This document shows positions 25,572 through 33,539 of a stretch of DNA of 59,341 nt, in pieces. Numbering within the stretch: the first letter of the stretch is position 1; each line of letters opens with the position of its first letter. The DNA is taken from NCBI GenBank assembly GCA_938028625.1, contig CALIZB010000051.1:1-59341 (forward strand), in the 5' to 3' direction. The translations under genes and the position numbers were made by a program. Under the pieces are notes generated by a model, which had not been told where the DNA came from, did no database searches, and saw only the letters and a list, made by a program, of their open reading frames with translations. This DNA is from an uncultured Bacteroidia bacterium. GTDB taxonomy: Bacteria > Bacteroidota > Bacteroidia > JANWVE01.

Positions 25572-25895
25572 TTATTGTACGGTTACAAAAACATCATAAT
25601 CTTTCTGCACAGATTTTATTTTACTATCATTTTCGTCTTGCACCTGCGCTCTGCCCAAAGCAGGTATTGTATCAAAACTAGAACTCTCCTTAATCAGTTT
25701 ATTTTATAAGTATACTCTCCTTGTCGTTCGGATAACATCATATTTTTCATTAAGATGTTTTGTGCTAACTACAATCTCTACAGAATTTTCTTTGGATAAA
25801 TTTTGAGTCGTTCCACTTTCTTTCTGTTCGCAGGCTACAAATGCAAGTGTTAAAATTGTGTAAAAACATATAAAAATAACATTTCTTAAATTCAT
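25572..25895 (-). pseudogene. Lipoprotein gene interrupted by an in-frame TAA
   Basis: Starting at MNLRNVIFICFYTILTLAF with lipobox FVAC, the frame reads to RTTRRVYL and meets TAA at 25706-25704. The same frame then stays open for 43 codons (NKLIKESSSFDTIPALGRAQ ... DYDVFVTVQ) with protein-like composition, ending at 25572, eight bases before the next lipoprotein start. The simplest reading is a single nonsense codon in a ~106-residue lipoprotein. TAA is an ordinary stop elsewhere in the window. A sequencing error cannot be excluded. Confidence 0.55.
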
Positions 25896-25986
25896 ACATA
25901 CAAATATACACATTTTGAATAAATACAAAAATTTTGTAAAACCTGAAATAGTGTATAAATTGCAAGCTGATTTTATTGTTTGGTAT

Positions 25987-25994
25987 TATCTTTG
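25987..25994 (+). promoter_or_regulatory. -7 promoter box TATCTTTG
   Basis: Exact TAnnTTTG, 20 bases before the ATG at 26015; predicted leader about 17 bases. No well-spaced TTTG is seen upstream. Confidence 0.5.
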
Positions 25995-26014
25995 TCAAAA
26001 ATTCATAAAAATAT

Positions 26015-27379
26015 ATGAAAAATTTTATTAGAACCGCTCTACTGGCAACCTTTTTAGGTCTTATTCCATACATTTCTTTTTCACAGTCTATTGAATGGGA
26101 AACTACATTAGGAGGAAACAAGGCAGAATTTGCTAATGAAGTAGTTTCTACCAAAGACGGAGGGTGTATTGTTATCGGTTATACACAAAGTTCTGCTAAT
26201 GGAGATGTTTCCAAAGAAAACAAAGGATTTTATACAAAAAATGACGGAATTATCACCGCAGATTACTGGGTCGTCAAAATCGACGGAAAAGGCAACAAAG
26301 AATGGGACAGAAACTACGGCGGTACAGACGATGACTACGCATTTTCTTTAACTCCTATCAAAGAAGGTGGATACTACATTGCAGGATATACCCGCAGTAC
26401 CCGCTCTAAAAACTCTGATGTTCAGCATGAAAACAAAGGCGATTTTGATTACTGGATATTAAAAACAGATGCTAATGGTAAAATTGTATGGGAAAATAAC
26501 TTTGGTGGTAAAGACAATGACTACCTTAATGCAATGATACAACTTAAAGACGGAGGATTATTGTGTGTAGGACGCTCTACCAGTTCTGCTTCTGGTGATG
26601 TTTCTGCTAAAAATGAAGGGGGATACGACTACTGGATACTTAAAGTAGACTCACAGGGTAATAAACTTTGGGAAAAAAGTATTCCAGGCACAGATTGGGA
26701 CGGTTATGCAAACGTTTCTGTTGCTTCTACCAAAGATGGGGGGTTCATTATTGCGGACCATGCTAACCGTAAAGACGGAAAACGCACCGAAGCCGAAAAA
26801 ACTGACCATGATATTCTTGTTATAAAATGTGATAAAGATGGTAATATTGAATGGCAAAAAACTTATGGTGGTTCAGGGGAAGAAACGGCTTCGGCTATAC
26901 TTACAACAAGTAAAGGTTATATTGTGGTAGGTACTACTACCAGTTCCAAAAATGGAGACATCTCTGCACAGGGTAACGGTGAAGAAGATTGGTGGATATT
27001 TGCCATAGATAATAAAGGCAACAAACAATGGGATAAAGTCTATGGCGGACAGAAAAAGGACTTCGCCACAGCTGCTGCGCTTAGTGATGATAGTAAAAAC
27101 ATTTATGTAGGTGGTTGGACGACCAGTTCTCTTTCTATCCCTGATGTGTCGGGAAAAAATGAAGGCGGTGCAGATTACTTAGTTATGAAGTTTGACATCA
27201 CAGGTAATAAACAATGGGAACGCATGCTCGGCGGTTCTGATGAAGATAAAATTTGCGGTATTACTGCCACAGAAGATAAGGGCTGTATTGTAGTAGGAAA
27301 TACATATAGTAGCGAAAGTGGAACTGTCAAAAGTAAAAATAAAGGTTCACAAGATATTTGGGTAGTCAAGTTGAAGTAA
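26015..27379 (+). CDS. Secreted protein predicted to form a seven-bladed beta-propeller
   Basis: 454 residues. Signal peptide MKNFIRTALLATFLGLIPYISFSQ, then seven repeats of about 55-65 residues, each with an aromatic start and GG turn (IEWETTLGG, KEWDRNYGG, IVWENNFGG, KLWEKSIPG, IEWQKTYGG, KQWDKVYGG, KQWERMLGG), a GGYxIxGxTxSS strand and a DYWIxKxDxxGN strand. Asp/Gly-rich turns (GNGEEDWW, DANGK) could bind calcium. Such proteins are frequent in Bacteroidota; role unknown. There is no T9SS tail: the protein ends with the closing strand IWVVKLK, supporting Velcro-type closure by the N-terminal IEW strand. Confidence 0.8.
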   Translation: MKNFIRTALLATFLGLIPYISFSQSIEWETTLGGNKAEFANEVVSTKDGGCIVIGYTQSSANGDVSKENKGFYTKNDGIITADYWVVKIDGKGNKEWDRNYGGTDDDYAFSLTPIKEGGYYIAGYTRSTRSKNSDVQHENKGDFDYWILKTDANGKIVWENNFGGKDNDYLNAMIQLKDGGLLCVGRSTSSASGDVSAKNEGGYDYWILKVDSQGNKLWEKSIPGTDWDGYANVSVASTKDGGFIIADHANRKDGKRTEAEKTDHDILVIKCDKDGNIEWQKTYGGSGEETASAILTTSKGYIVVGTTTSSKNGDISAQGNGEEDWWIFAIDNKGNKQWDKVYGGQKKDFATAAALSDDSKNIYVGGWTTSSLSIPDVSGKNEGGADYLVMKFDITGNKQWERMLGGSDEDKICGITATEDKGCIVVGNTYSSESGTVKSKNKGSQDIWVVKLK

Positions 27380-27416
27380 GGTAAGTTATTCAAAATGTAA
27401 CTAATAACTTTTTTGC

Positions 27417-28679
27417 ATGAATGAAACTGAACTTAAACAAAAAAGATTAAAAAAACTTAAACGTATAGCAAGCACCATGTTCTTCGCTATGGTGGTTTTG
27501 TTTATTCTTGCTCGTTGGCTTTCTTATCATTACCTCAAAGAATTATGGCAAGCTGTAGCCGCTTTTGCAGAAGCAGGTATGGTAGGTGCATTAGCGGACT
27601 GGTATGCTGTAACTGCACTCTTTAAGCATCCGATGGGTATTAAAATACCGCATACTAATCTTATAGCTGTCAAAAAAGATAAGTTTGCCATTAAGATGGG
27701 TGATTTTATTCAACAGCATTTTCTAAAAAAAGAAGTTATCGCCCAAAAAATATCCGATTTTCATGTTAGCCAAAAACTTGGTGTGTGGCTTAAAAATGAA
27801 AAAAATCAAGAGAACATTATTGCGCATATAGAGAACTTCATTCCGCAGTATATTGCACAACTCAATGAACAAGAACTCAACCAAAAACTTCAAAACTATC
27901 TTATTGATTTTATTCAAAAACCTGAAACAGAAACTTATTTTTATCTCCTTTTAGAAAAATTAATCGAAGAAAAACACCACCAGAAAATACTGGAAATGGC
28001 ATTGGAAGCCGTTATTGCTCAGATAGATGATGCCGAAAACCGTAAAAAAATTCATACCAAAGTAAAAGAAGAAAGTCCTTCACTACTCCCTAAATTCATA
28101 GGGAGAATTTATACAGATAAATTTTTGGAAGCCATAAAAGACCTTGCCCAAGATGTAAAAAATAATCCTGAACATGAAATCCGTGCAAAATTTGACAGCG
28201 GCATTCAGCAATGGATAGAAAAATCCAAAACAGAACCTGAATACCAGCAGAAAATTCAGGAATTTAAGCAAAAAATTATACAAAGTGAAATATTTCAGCA
28301 AAATACAAATCAGTTATGGATAAAGTTTAGAGCAATACTTTTACAAGAACTCAATACATCAGTTGTGCAGTCTGCTTTGCGTAAAGAAATTGACAAACTT
28401 TCCCAAAAACTCCTCCAAGACCTTACTTTTACCCAAAAAGTAGATACATGGATACAAAACCAGATTATTGAAATGATACAAAATAATCAAGATACAGTAA
28501 AACAATACATTACCGATACTATTAAAAAATGGGATTCTGCTTTTTTGGCAAATCAATTAGAATTGGAAGTAGGCAAAGATTTGCAGTACATACGCATTAA
28601 CGGTACGCTTGTTGGCGGACTTATTGGCTTATTCCTGTATCTTATTACAGAATTTATCCCGCAATCGCTGCATCGATAA
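27417..28679 (+). CDS. DUF445 family membrane protein
   Basis: 420 residues. One N-terminal membrane segment (STMFFAMVVLFILARWLSYHY) and one near the end (LVGGLIGLFLYLITEFIP) flank a long helical, charged region with coiled-coil-like stretches. The conserved DUF445 block AAFAEAGMVGALADWYAVTALFKHPMGIKIPHTNLI is at residues ~40-75. Family members are envelope proteins of unknown function. The C-terminal 26 bases overlap the 3' end of the convergent DUF350 gene. Confidence 0.88.
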   Translation: MNETELKQKRLKKLKRIASTMFFAMVVLFILARWLSYHYLKELWQAVAAFAEAGMVGALADWYAVTALFKHPMGIKIPHTNLIAVKKDKFAIKMGDFIQQHFLKKEVIAQKISDFHVSQKLGVWLKNEKNQENIIAHIENFIPQYIAQLNEQELNQKLQNYLIDFIQKPETETYFYLLLEKLIEEKHHQKILEMALEAVIAQIDDAENRKKIHTKVKEESPSLLPKFIGRIYTDKFLEAIKDLAQDVKNNPEHEIRAKFDSGIQQWIEKSKTEPEYQQKIQEFKQKIIQSEIFQQNTNQLWIKFRAILLQELNTSVVQSALRKEIDKLSQKLLQDLTFTQKVDTWIQNQIIEMIQNNQDTVKQYITDTIKKWDSAFLANQLELEVGKDLQYIRINGTLVGGLIGLFLYLITEFIPQSLHR

Positions 28680-28884
28680 TAATGCAAATACCTAGCATTA
28701 AAGCACCCACCACGATGCCCAGTGCCGTATTCCCTTCCTCTGATATTTTTTTGGATAGTCGCCCTGGTGTAATCCAGTCTATAATCTGATAGGATAATAA
28801 AGCCAATAAAATTCCAATTACAGCATAAATTATAGTGATGGGTATAGCTTCAAAACCTGCTTCCATTATGTTTAACAGTTTCAT
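28654..28884 (-). CDS. Short DUF350 family membrane protein
   Basis: 76 residues with two membrane helices: ITIIYAVIGILLALLSYQIIDWI and ALGIVVGALMLGICIIIDAAIAG, joined by the conserved TPGRLSKKISEEGN loop. This half-length DUF350 form is typical in Bacteroidota; the function is unknown. Its 3' end overlaps the DUF445 coding sequence tail-to-tail by 26 bases. No consensus promoter box is seen close upstream. Confidence 0.85.
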   Translation of the reverse strand: MKLLNIMEAGFEAIPITIIYAVIGILLALLSYQIIDWITPGRLSKKISEEGNTALGIVVGALMLGICIIIDAAIAG

Positions 28885-28990
28885 ATACTTCTATTTTATG
28901 CAATAATAGAAAATTAACACGGTAAATAAAATTCATCTTAAAAATTTTAACTTGTTCTGTTATCGCAAGTTTTTACAGTCTTAATTTTTT

Positions 28991-29110
28991 GGGCGTGTCC
29001 CTGCACACGTCTCACTGACGTTCAGGTGTGCAGGGTCGGCGTACTGCGGGCTACGCTAACGCTTCGGTGCTACGCACTATGCTAACGCATACCCTTCGTA
29101 TGCCTCACGC
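28991..29110. repeat. Interspersed GC-rich repeat, copy 2 (inverted)
   Basis: Reverse orientation relative to copies 1 and 3: starts GGGCGTGTCCCTGCACAC and ends GTATGCCTCACGC. It carries an extra inverted repeat CCTGCACAC/GTGTGCAGG not present in the other copies. It occupies most of the 313-base gap 28885-29197, which holds no gene. Confidence 0.9.
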
Positions 29111-29197
29111 ACTTTGTACTGTGCATTATATGTAGTGTTTCATCTCAGTTAAACAAAATATTCGGTGTACAATCAAATTTTTTTCATACATAATTCT

Positions 29198-29590
29198 TTA
29201 CACATTTTTCAAAACAAGTATTATCCACCCTGCCAAAAAACATAAGCCACCAATAGGGGTAATAGCACCCAGTACCTTTATCCCTGTAACAGATAACGCA
29301 TATAAAGAACCTGAAAATACTATTATTCCTGCAAGAAAGCATATTCCTGCCCATTGATAGTTTTTTTCGCTGTATGTATACATAAGGTAGCTCACTATCA
29401 TTAATGCAACCGTATGAAACATCTGATATTTAACCCCTGTATTAAAAATATCTATGTAATGATTTTTATCTAATTGTGCTGCAAGCGCATTTTTAATCAA
29501 TTTTTCTTTTAACCCATGCGCCCCGAATGCTCCTATTGCTACAGAAAAAAAACCCGATACCGCACTGATGATTAACCACGTTTTGTTCAT
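29198..29590 (-). CDS. DUF423 family small membrane protein
   Basis: 130 residues with four membrane segments (LIISAVSGFFSVAIGAFGAHG, TVALMIVSYLMYT, WAGICFLAGIIVFSGSLYAL, GLCFLAGWIILVL). The GAFGAHGLK opening, KYQMFHTVAL centre and SLYALSVTG are family signatures (E. coli YgdD group). Function unknown. It lies alone, divergent from the XRE-S24 regulator. Confidence 0.9.
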   Translation of the reverse strand: MNKTWLIISAVSGFFSVAIGAFGAHGLKEKLIKNALAAQLDKNHYIDIFNTGVKYQMFHTVALMIVSYLMYTYSEKNYQWAGICFLAGIIVFSGSLYALSVTGIKVLGAITPIGGLCFLAGWIILVLKNV

Positions 29591-29707
29591 ATCGCAAAGT
29601 AACGCAAAAAATTAGAGATAACAAACAACAAAGCATAGTTTTTTCTATGAAAAAACTACATTTGAGATTAAATTATTAACTTGTAACAAAAAAAAGTCAG
29701 CATAAAT

Positions 29708-29739
29708 ATTGTTTTTTTTTAGATTGCCATTTATATTTG
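29708..29739 (+). promoter_or_regulatory. Promoter of the XRE-S24 regulator
   Basis: ATTG at 29708-29711 (three of four -33 bases), 20 bases, TATATTTG at 29732-29739. It lies across an in-frame upstream ATG (29737), so translation must begin later, at 29770. Confidence 0.7.
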
Positions 29740-29769
29740 CATAAACTTTTCATAAAAGCTAAAAATCAT

Positions 29770-30540
29770 ATGAGTACAGAAGCAAAAGACAAGCCCTTTC
29801 ATTATAATCTCAGACAGCTTCGCAAGCGAGCAGGTCTGACACAAGGGGCACTAGCAGAAAAACTGAATCTGAAACGTGCCGTAATCGGGGCTTATGAAGA
29901 AGGGCGTGCAGAGCCCAAAATTGAAAACCTCATTAAAATTGCAAGTTTTTTTAACAAAACTGTTGATGAGCTGGTAGGTAGTATTATTGATTTGGATAAC
30001 CCCAATCAGAAAAAAGACCGTTTGCGTATCTTGGCAATCACTGTTAGTGACCAGGATAGAGAGAACATAGAAGTAGTGGGCGCTAAAGCACAAGCAGGAT
30101 ATCTTGCAGGATACAGTGACCCTGAATACATTACCAGTTTGCCCAAAATGAGTGTTCCCTATCTTAAAGGAGGCACTTACAGAGCCTTTGAAATAGAAGG
30201 CGACAGCATGCACCCTACGCTTGAAGCGGGGGATATGGTTATCTGTAAGTTCGTTGAAAATTATACCTGGATACAAGACCATGCCATGTATGTAGTAGTT
30301 TCTGATGAAGGAATTGTGGTAAAAAGAATAAAAACACACAAAAGTCAAAATACATTAGAACTTATTTCAGATAACAAATACTATCCCCCTTACAAAGTTC
30401 ATCTCAATACTGTTCGTGAAATATGGCAGGTACAAAGTCGTATGACTACCCACATTGGCTCCCCTGACGACTTGCATAAAAGATTAAATAAATTAGAAGA
30501 GTTAGTATGGTCATTACAAGAAAAATTAAAGAAAAAGTAA
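29770..30540 (+). CDS. LexA-like transcriptional regulator: XRE helix-turn-helix plus S24 autocleavage domain
   Basis: 256 residues from MSTEAKDKPF. Residues ~12-70 are an XRE-type HTH (LRQLRKRAGLTQGALAEKLN). Residues ~100-225 form a LexA/UmuD-type S24 domain with a candidate Ala109-Gly110 scissile bond (KAQAGYLAG), nucleophile Ser146 in EGDSMHPTLEAGD and general-base Lys185 in IVVKRI. All parts needed for RecA-stimulated self-cleavage are present. A short coiled coil (RLNKLEELVWSLQEKLKKK) ends the protein. Canonical LexA has a winged helix, so this is the phage-cI-like architecture common in Bacteroidota. No phage genes adjoin it. Target operators are unknown; a long AT-rich promoter region upstream may hold its own site. 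Confidence 0.9.
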   Translation: MSTEAKDKPFHYNLRQLRKRAGLTQGALAEKLNLKRAVIGAYEEGRAEPKIENLIKIASFFNKTVDELVGSIIDLDNPNQKKDRLRILAITVSDQDRENIEVVGAKAQAGYLAGYSDPEYITSLPKMSVPYLKGGTYRAFEIEGDSMHPTLEAGDMVICKFVENYTWIQDHAMYVVVSDEGIVVKRIKTHKSQNTLELISDNKYYPPYKVHLNTVREIWQVQSRMTTHIGSPDDLHKRLNKLEELVWSLQEKLKKK

Positions 30541-30564
30541 TGAAGTAAATTCTACAACGCGTTT

Positions 30565-30601
30565 ATGGGTGAAAGTCATTCTATCACCCATAATTTTTTT
30601 A
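30565..30601 (+). terminator. Rho-independent terminator of the XRE-S24 gene
   Basis: ATGGGTGA (30565-30572) and TCACCCAT (30584-30591) form a perfect 8-bp stem, followed by AATTTTTTT. Confidence 0.9.
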
Positions 30602-30645
30602 TAACCTTATTCAAGGCAAAAACAAACATGTTAAAACTATTTTTG

Positions 30646-30653
30646 TAGTTTTG
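30646..30653 (+). promoter_or_regulatory. -7 promoter box TAGTTTTG
   Basis: Exact TAnnTTTG, 21 bases before ATG 30675. It rules out the longer frame that would begin with TTG inside the box. Confidence 0.55.
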
Positions 30654-30674
30654 CACCGCATTAAGTCTTTAATT

Positions 30675-31526
30675 ATGAAAAAAATCATCTTATTTATCAA
30701 CTTGCTATGGTTTGCTTGTCTACTATCTGCACAGCAAACAAACACATGGGCAGAGATATCTCAAAAAAAATCAGGTACACTTACTGTACACTATTTGGAA
30801 CAACACCCCTTTTGTTACAAAGACAAATCCGGTAAACTGACAGGAATAGAAATTGATATCATGAATGAATTTGTAAAATGGCTCAAAGATAAAAAAGATG
30901 TAAGTGTAAAGATAGAATATAAAAGCTACAATAAATTTAATGATGTGTATCAGGGAATAAAAACGGAAAAAAATGCGGCAAGTTTTGGCTTGGCTACCGT
31001 AACCATTACTCCCGAAAGAAGTCAGGAAATAGATTTTTCTGCTCCATATCTCAAAAACAAATCTTTGTTAGTCAGCTCTGGTGTTGTTCCTACCTTGCTT
31101 ACAGTAGATGAAATTCCTCAAAAATTTACTAATCTTACCGCTGTTACTGTAAAAAACTCTGTTCATGAACATGATATTCAGGTAATTAAAGAAAAATACC
31201 TACCTAATCTAAACATTGAATATGTAGATGCCCCAACACAGATATTACAAAAATTAGCTTCTGATAAAAAATACTTCGGATATGTAGACATTATCACTTA
31301 TTGGGATTTTGTAAAAAATAATCCCAAAGGGTATGTAAAAATGCAGAGAGCTTCTATTATCAACAATGAAAATTTTGGTTTTATTATGCCCAAAAACAAT
31401 GATTGGACGGCTGTTGTTAATGAGTTTTTTGAAGCAGGTTTTGGTTTTACAGCTACAAAAATGTACAGAAGCATTCTGGAAGCACATCTTGGCTTTGAGG
31501 TTATCAATACCGTAGAATTGTACTAA
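30675..31526 (+). CDS. Periplasmic substrate-binding protein, SBP_bac_3 type
   Basis: 283 residues from MKKIILFINLLWFACLLSAQ (signal peptide). Family 3 solute-binding features: LTVHYLEQHPFCYKDKSGKLTGIEIDIMNEFVKWL, then ASFGLATVTITPERSQEIDFSAPYLKNKSLLV (arginine of TPER contacts the ligand carboxylate), then VKNSVHEHDIQVIKEKYLP and GYVDIITYWDF. It would bind an amino acid or small acid. No permease or ATPase gene follows; PBP2 comes 36 bases later. It could therefore act as a sensor or orphan binding protein rather than part of an ABC importer. Confidence 0.85.
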   Translation: MKKIILFINLLWFACLLSAQQTNTWAEISQKKSGTLTVHYLEQHPFCYKDKSGKLTGIEIDIMNEFVKWLKDKKDVSVKIEYKSYNKFNDVYQGIKTEKNAASFGLATVTITPERSQEIDFSAPYLKNKSLLVSSGVVPTLLTVDEIPQKFTNLTAVTVKNSVHEHDIQVIKEKYLPNLNIEYVDAPTQILQKLASDKKYFGYVDIITYWDFVKNNPKGYVKMQRASIINNENFGFIMPKNNDWTAVVNEFFEAGFGFTATKMYRSILEAHLGFEVINTVELY

Positions 31527-31561
31527 TTTTCGCTCACTTGCTTGATAATACATAAAGTATT

Positions 31562-33493
31562 ATGCGTGCAGATTACTATAAAGATAGAAAATGGACAGTT
31601 TTTGTGATAATTACAGCTATCCTGATAATTTTTAGTATCAGGGTAGCTTTTATGGTTTCTGACAATACATATAAATATCAAGCAGATAAAAATATTTTGC
31701 GCAAAGTAACTACTTATCCCGCGCGGGGCATGGTCTATGACAGAAAAATGAACCTTCTTGTGCAAAACCAGCCCAGCTATGACCTTTATATTACCCCGCA
31801 GTATCTTAAAATTGTAGATACTGCCTTGTTTATACAAACTTTGGGTATCAGTAAACATGAATTAGAAAGACGCATACAAGAAGCTATTAAGTATTCTAAA
31901 ACACGGCATTCCTTATTCGCAAAACAGATTGACCATGAGACTTTTACCAAAATTCAGGAACGCTTATGGCTGAATGAAGGTTTTGAAGTAGAAATTAAAA
32001 CTGTCCGCAGATACGAAAAACCTATTGGTGCAGGAATATTAGGCTATATTTCAGAAGTAGATACGGCTACCCTCAACAAAGACAAGTACTATAAAACAGG
32101 AGACTATGTAGGTAAGTCAGGATTAGAAAAAAAATACGAAAAATACTTACGAGGACAAAAGGGAGTACGCTACGTAGTAGTTGACGTACATGGCAGAGAG
32201 TATGGCGGCGTTGCTGATGGTAAATACGATACTGTTGCCGTAGCAGGTGATGACCTTATTACAGGTATTGATACTCAATTACAAGAACTAGCCGAACAAC
32301 TCTTACAACACAAAATAGGTTCTATTGTAGCTATTGAACCTGCCACAGGAGAAATTCTTTGTATGGCAAGCAGTCCTAGCTACGATCCAAACCTGCTTAT
32401 TGGTTCTGAATTTACCAAAAATTTTGTGGTACTGAACAGCGACAAAACTAAACCTTTGTACAACAGACCTATTCAGGCATCTATGTATCCGCCGGGGTCT
32501 ACATACAAACTGGTATTAGGTTTAATCTGTCAGCAGGAAGGAATTATTACTCCTTCATATTCTCTCGGTTGTGGCGGCGGATATAATATTGGAACACATA
32601 CCGTAGGTTGCCATAGGCATAGTAGTCCCTTAAACCTTGAAGGTGCAGTTACCAGTTCTTGCAATACCTATTTTTGTTCTATATTCAATGATTTTGTAAT
32701 GCACAAAAAGTGGAAATCTGCCGAAAATGGATTTAATGCATGGAGAGAGTATATGCTTGCCTTTGGATTAGGTAGAAAACTCGGTGTGGATATTCCTTAC
32801 GAATCCAAAGGAAACCTCCCAACCGCAGAACTTTACAATAAACGCTACCGTAAAAAGTGGGGCGCAAAAAGTATTATTAGTTTGGGTATTGGACAGGGCG
32901 AAATGGGCATGACTCCTCTTCAAATGGCGAATATAGCGGCTATCATTGCTAACAGAGGTTTTTATTATACCCCTCACTTTGTACGAGAAAGACGCACTAA
33001 AAATGGACTTATTATCAGAGATACTACTTACACAAAAAACTATGTCCCCGTTGATGCAAAACATTTTGAACCTATTATCAATGGTATGGAGCAAGTAGTT
33101 AAAGCAGGTACAGGTAAAAAAGCACAGATTGAAGGTATTCGTATATGTGCCAAAACAGGTACTGCACAAAACCCTTTCGGCGAAGACCACTCTGTATTTG
33201 TAGCTTTTGCTCCCCGCGATAATCCTAAAATTGCCCTTGCGGTATTTGTAGAAAATGCAGGTTTTGGAGGAGAAGTTGCCGCACCTATGGCAAAAGTGCT
33301 GATAGAACACTACCTCAAAGGTCAGGTAATCAGTACAGAGCTCAAACAGGAATTAGAAAACATGGATTTTATGGACCCTACCCCCAAAGACAAAAAGAAA
33401 AAAACAATAGTTCAGCCCCAAAAACCTGAAAAGGTAGCTATAAATATCCCGGATAATCCTGCTGTACTACCCCGAAAAGAAGAGGAAAGATAA
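31562..33493 (+). CDS. mrdA: Penicillin-binding protein 2 (elongasome transpeptidase)
   Basis: 643 residues. N-terminal membrane anchor (TVFVIITAILIIFSIRVAFMV), pedestal domain with YPARGMVYDRKMNLLVQNQPSYDL, and a transpeptidase domain with SxxK at Ser313 (PPGSTYKL), SxN (TSSCNTYF) and KTG (ICAKTGTAQNP). This is the class B PBP that cross-links peptidoglycan with RodA during cell elongation. rodA and mreBCD are not in the window. A lysine/proline-rich C-terminal tail follows. The start used is the first ATG; no promoter is apparent between it and the upstream gene. Confidence 0.95.
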   Translation: MRADYYKDRKWTVFVIITAILIIFSIRVAFMVSDNTYKYQADKNILRKVTTYPARGMVYDRKMNLLVQNQPSYDLYITPQYLKIVDTALFIQTLGISKHELERRIQEAIKYSKTRHSLFAKQIDHETFTKIQERLWLNEGFEVEIKTVRRYEKPIGAGILGYISEVDTATLNKDKYYKTGDYVGKSGLEKKYEKYLRGQKGVRYVVVDVHGREYGGVADGKYDTVAVAGDDLITGIDTQLQELAEQLLQHKIGSIVAIEPATGEILCMASSPSYDPNLLIGSEFTKNFVVLNSDKTKPLYNRPIQASMYPPGSTYKLVLGLICQQEGIITPSYSLGCGGGYNIGTHTVGCHRHSSPLNLEGAVTSSCNTYFCSIFNDFVMHKKWKSAENGFNAWREYMLAFGLGRKLGVDIPYESKGNLPTAELYNKRYRKKWGAKSIISLGIGQGEMGMTPLQMANIAAIIANRGFYYTPHFVRERRTKNGLIIRDTTYTKNYVPVDAKHFEPIINGMEQVVKAGTGKKAQIEGIRICAKTGTAQNPFGEDHSVFVAFAPRDNPKIALAVFVENAGFGGEVAAPMAKVLIEHYLKGQVISTELKQELENMDFMDPTPKDKKKKTIVQPQKPEKVAINIPDNPAVLPRKEEER

Positions 33494-33524
33494 CTTACTT
33501 ACGCAAACTGTTACAAAAACTTTT

Positions 33525-33532
33525 TATCTTTG
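33525..33532 (+). promoter_or_regulatory. -7 promoter box TATCTTTG
   Basis: Exact TAnnTTTG seven bases before ATG 33540; the predicted leader is about four bases. Confidence 0.5.
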
Positions 33533-33539
33533 AGATACT

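Noticed and set aside
25572-25895. Alternative genetic code in which TAA is sense
   Set aside because: TAA ends many intact genes in the window (for example ERF-adjacent genes, ispH neighbours, transaldolase); a local nonsense mutation or error is simpler.
29851-30348. 165-codon antisense frame inside the XRE-S24 gene
   Set aside because: The plus strand carries intact HTH and S24 motifs; the antisense product has no recognisable feature.
32768-33310. 180-codon antisense frame inside mrdA
   Set aside because: The plus strand is unambiguous PBP2; the antisense frame is cysteine/phenylalanine-rich shadow sequence.
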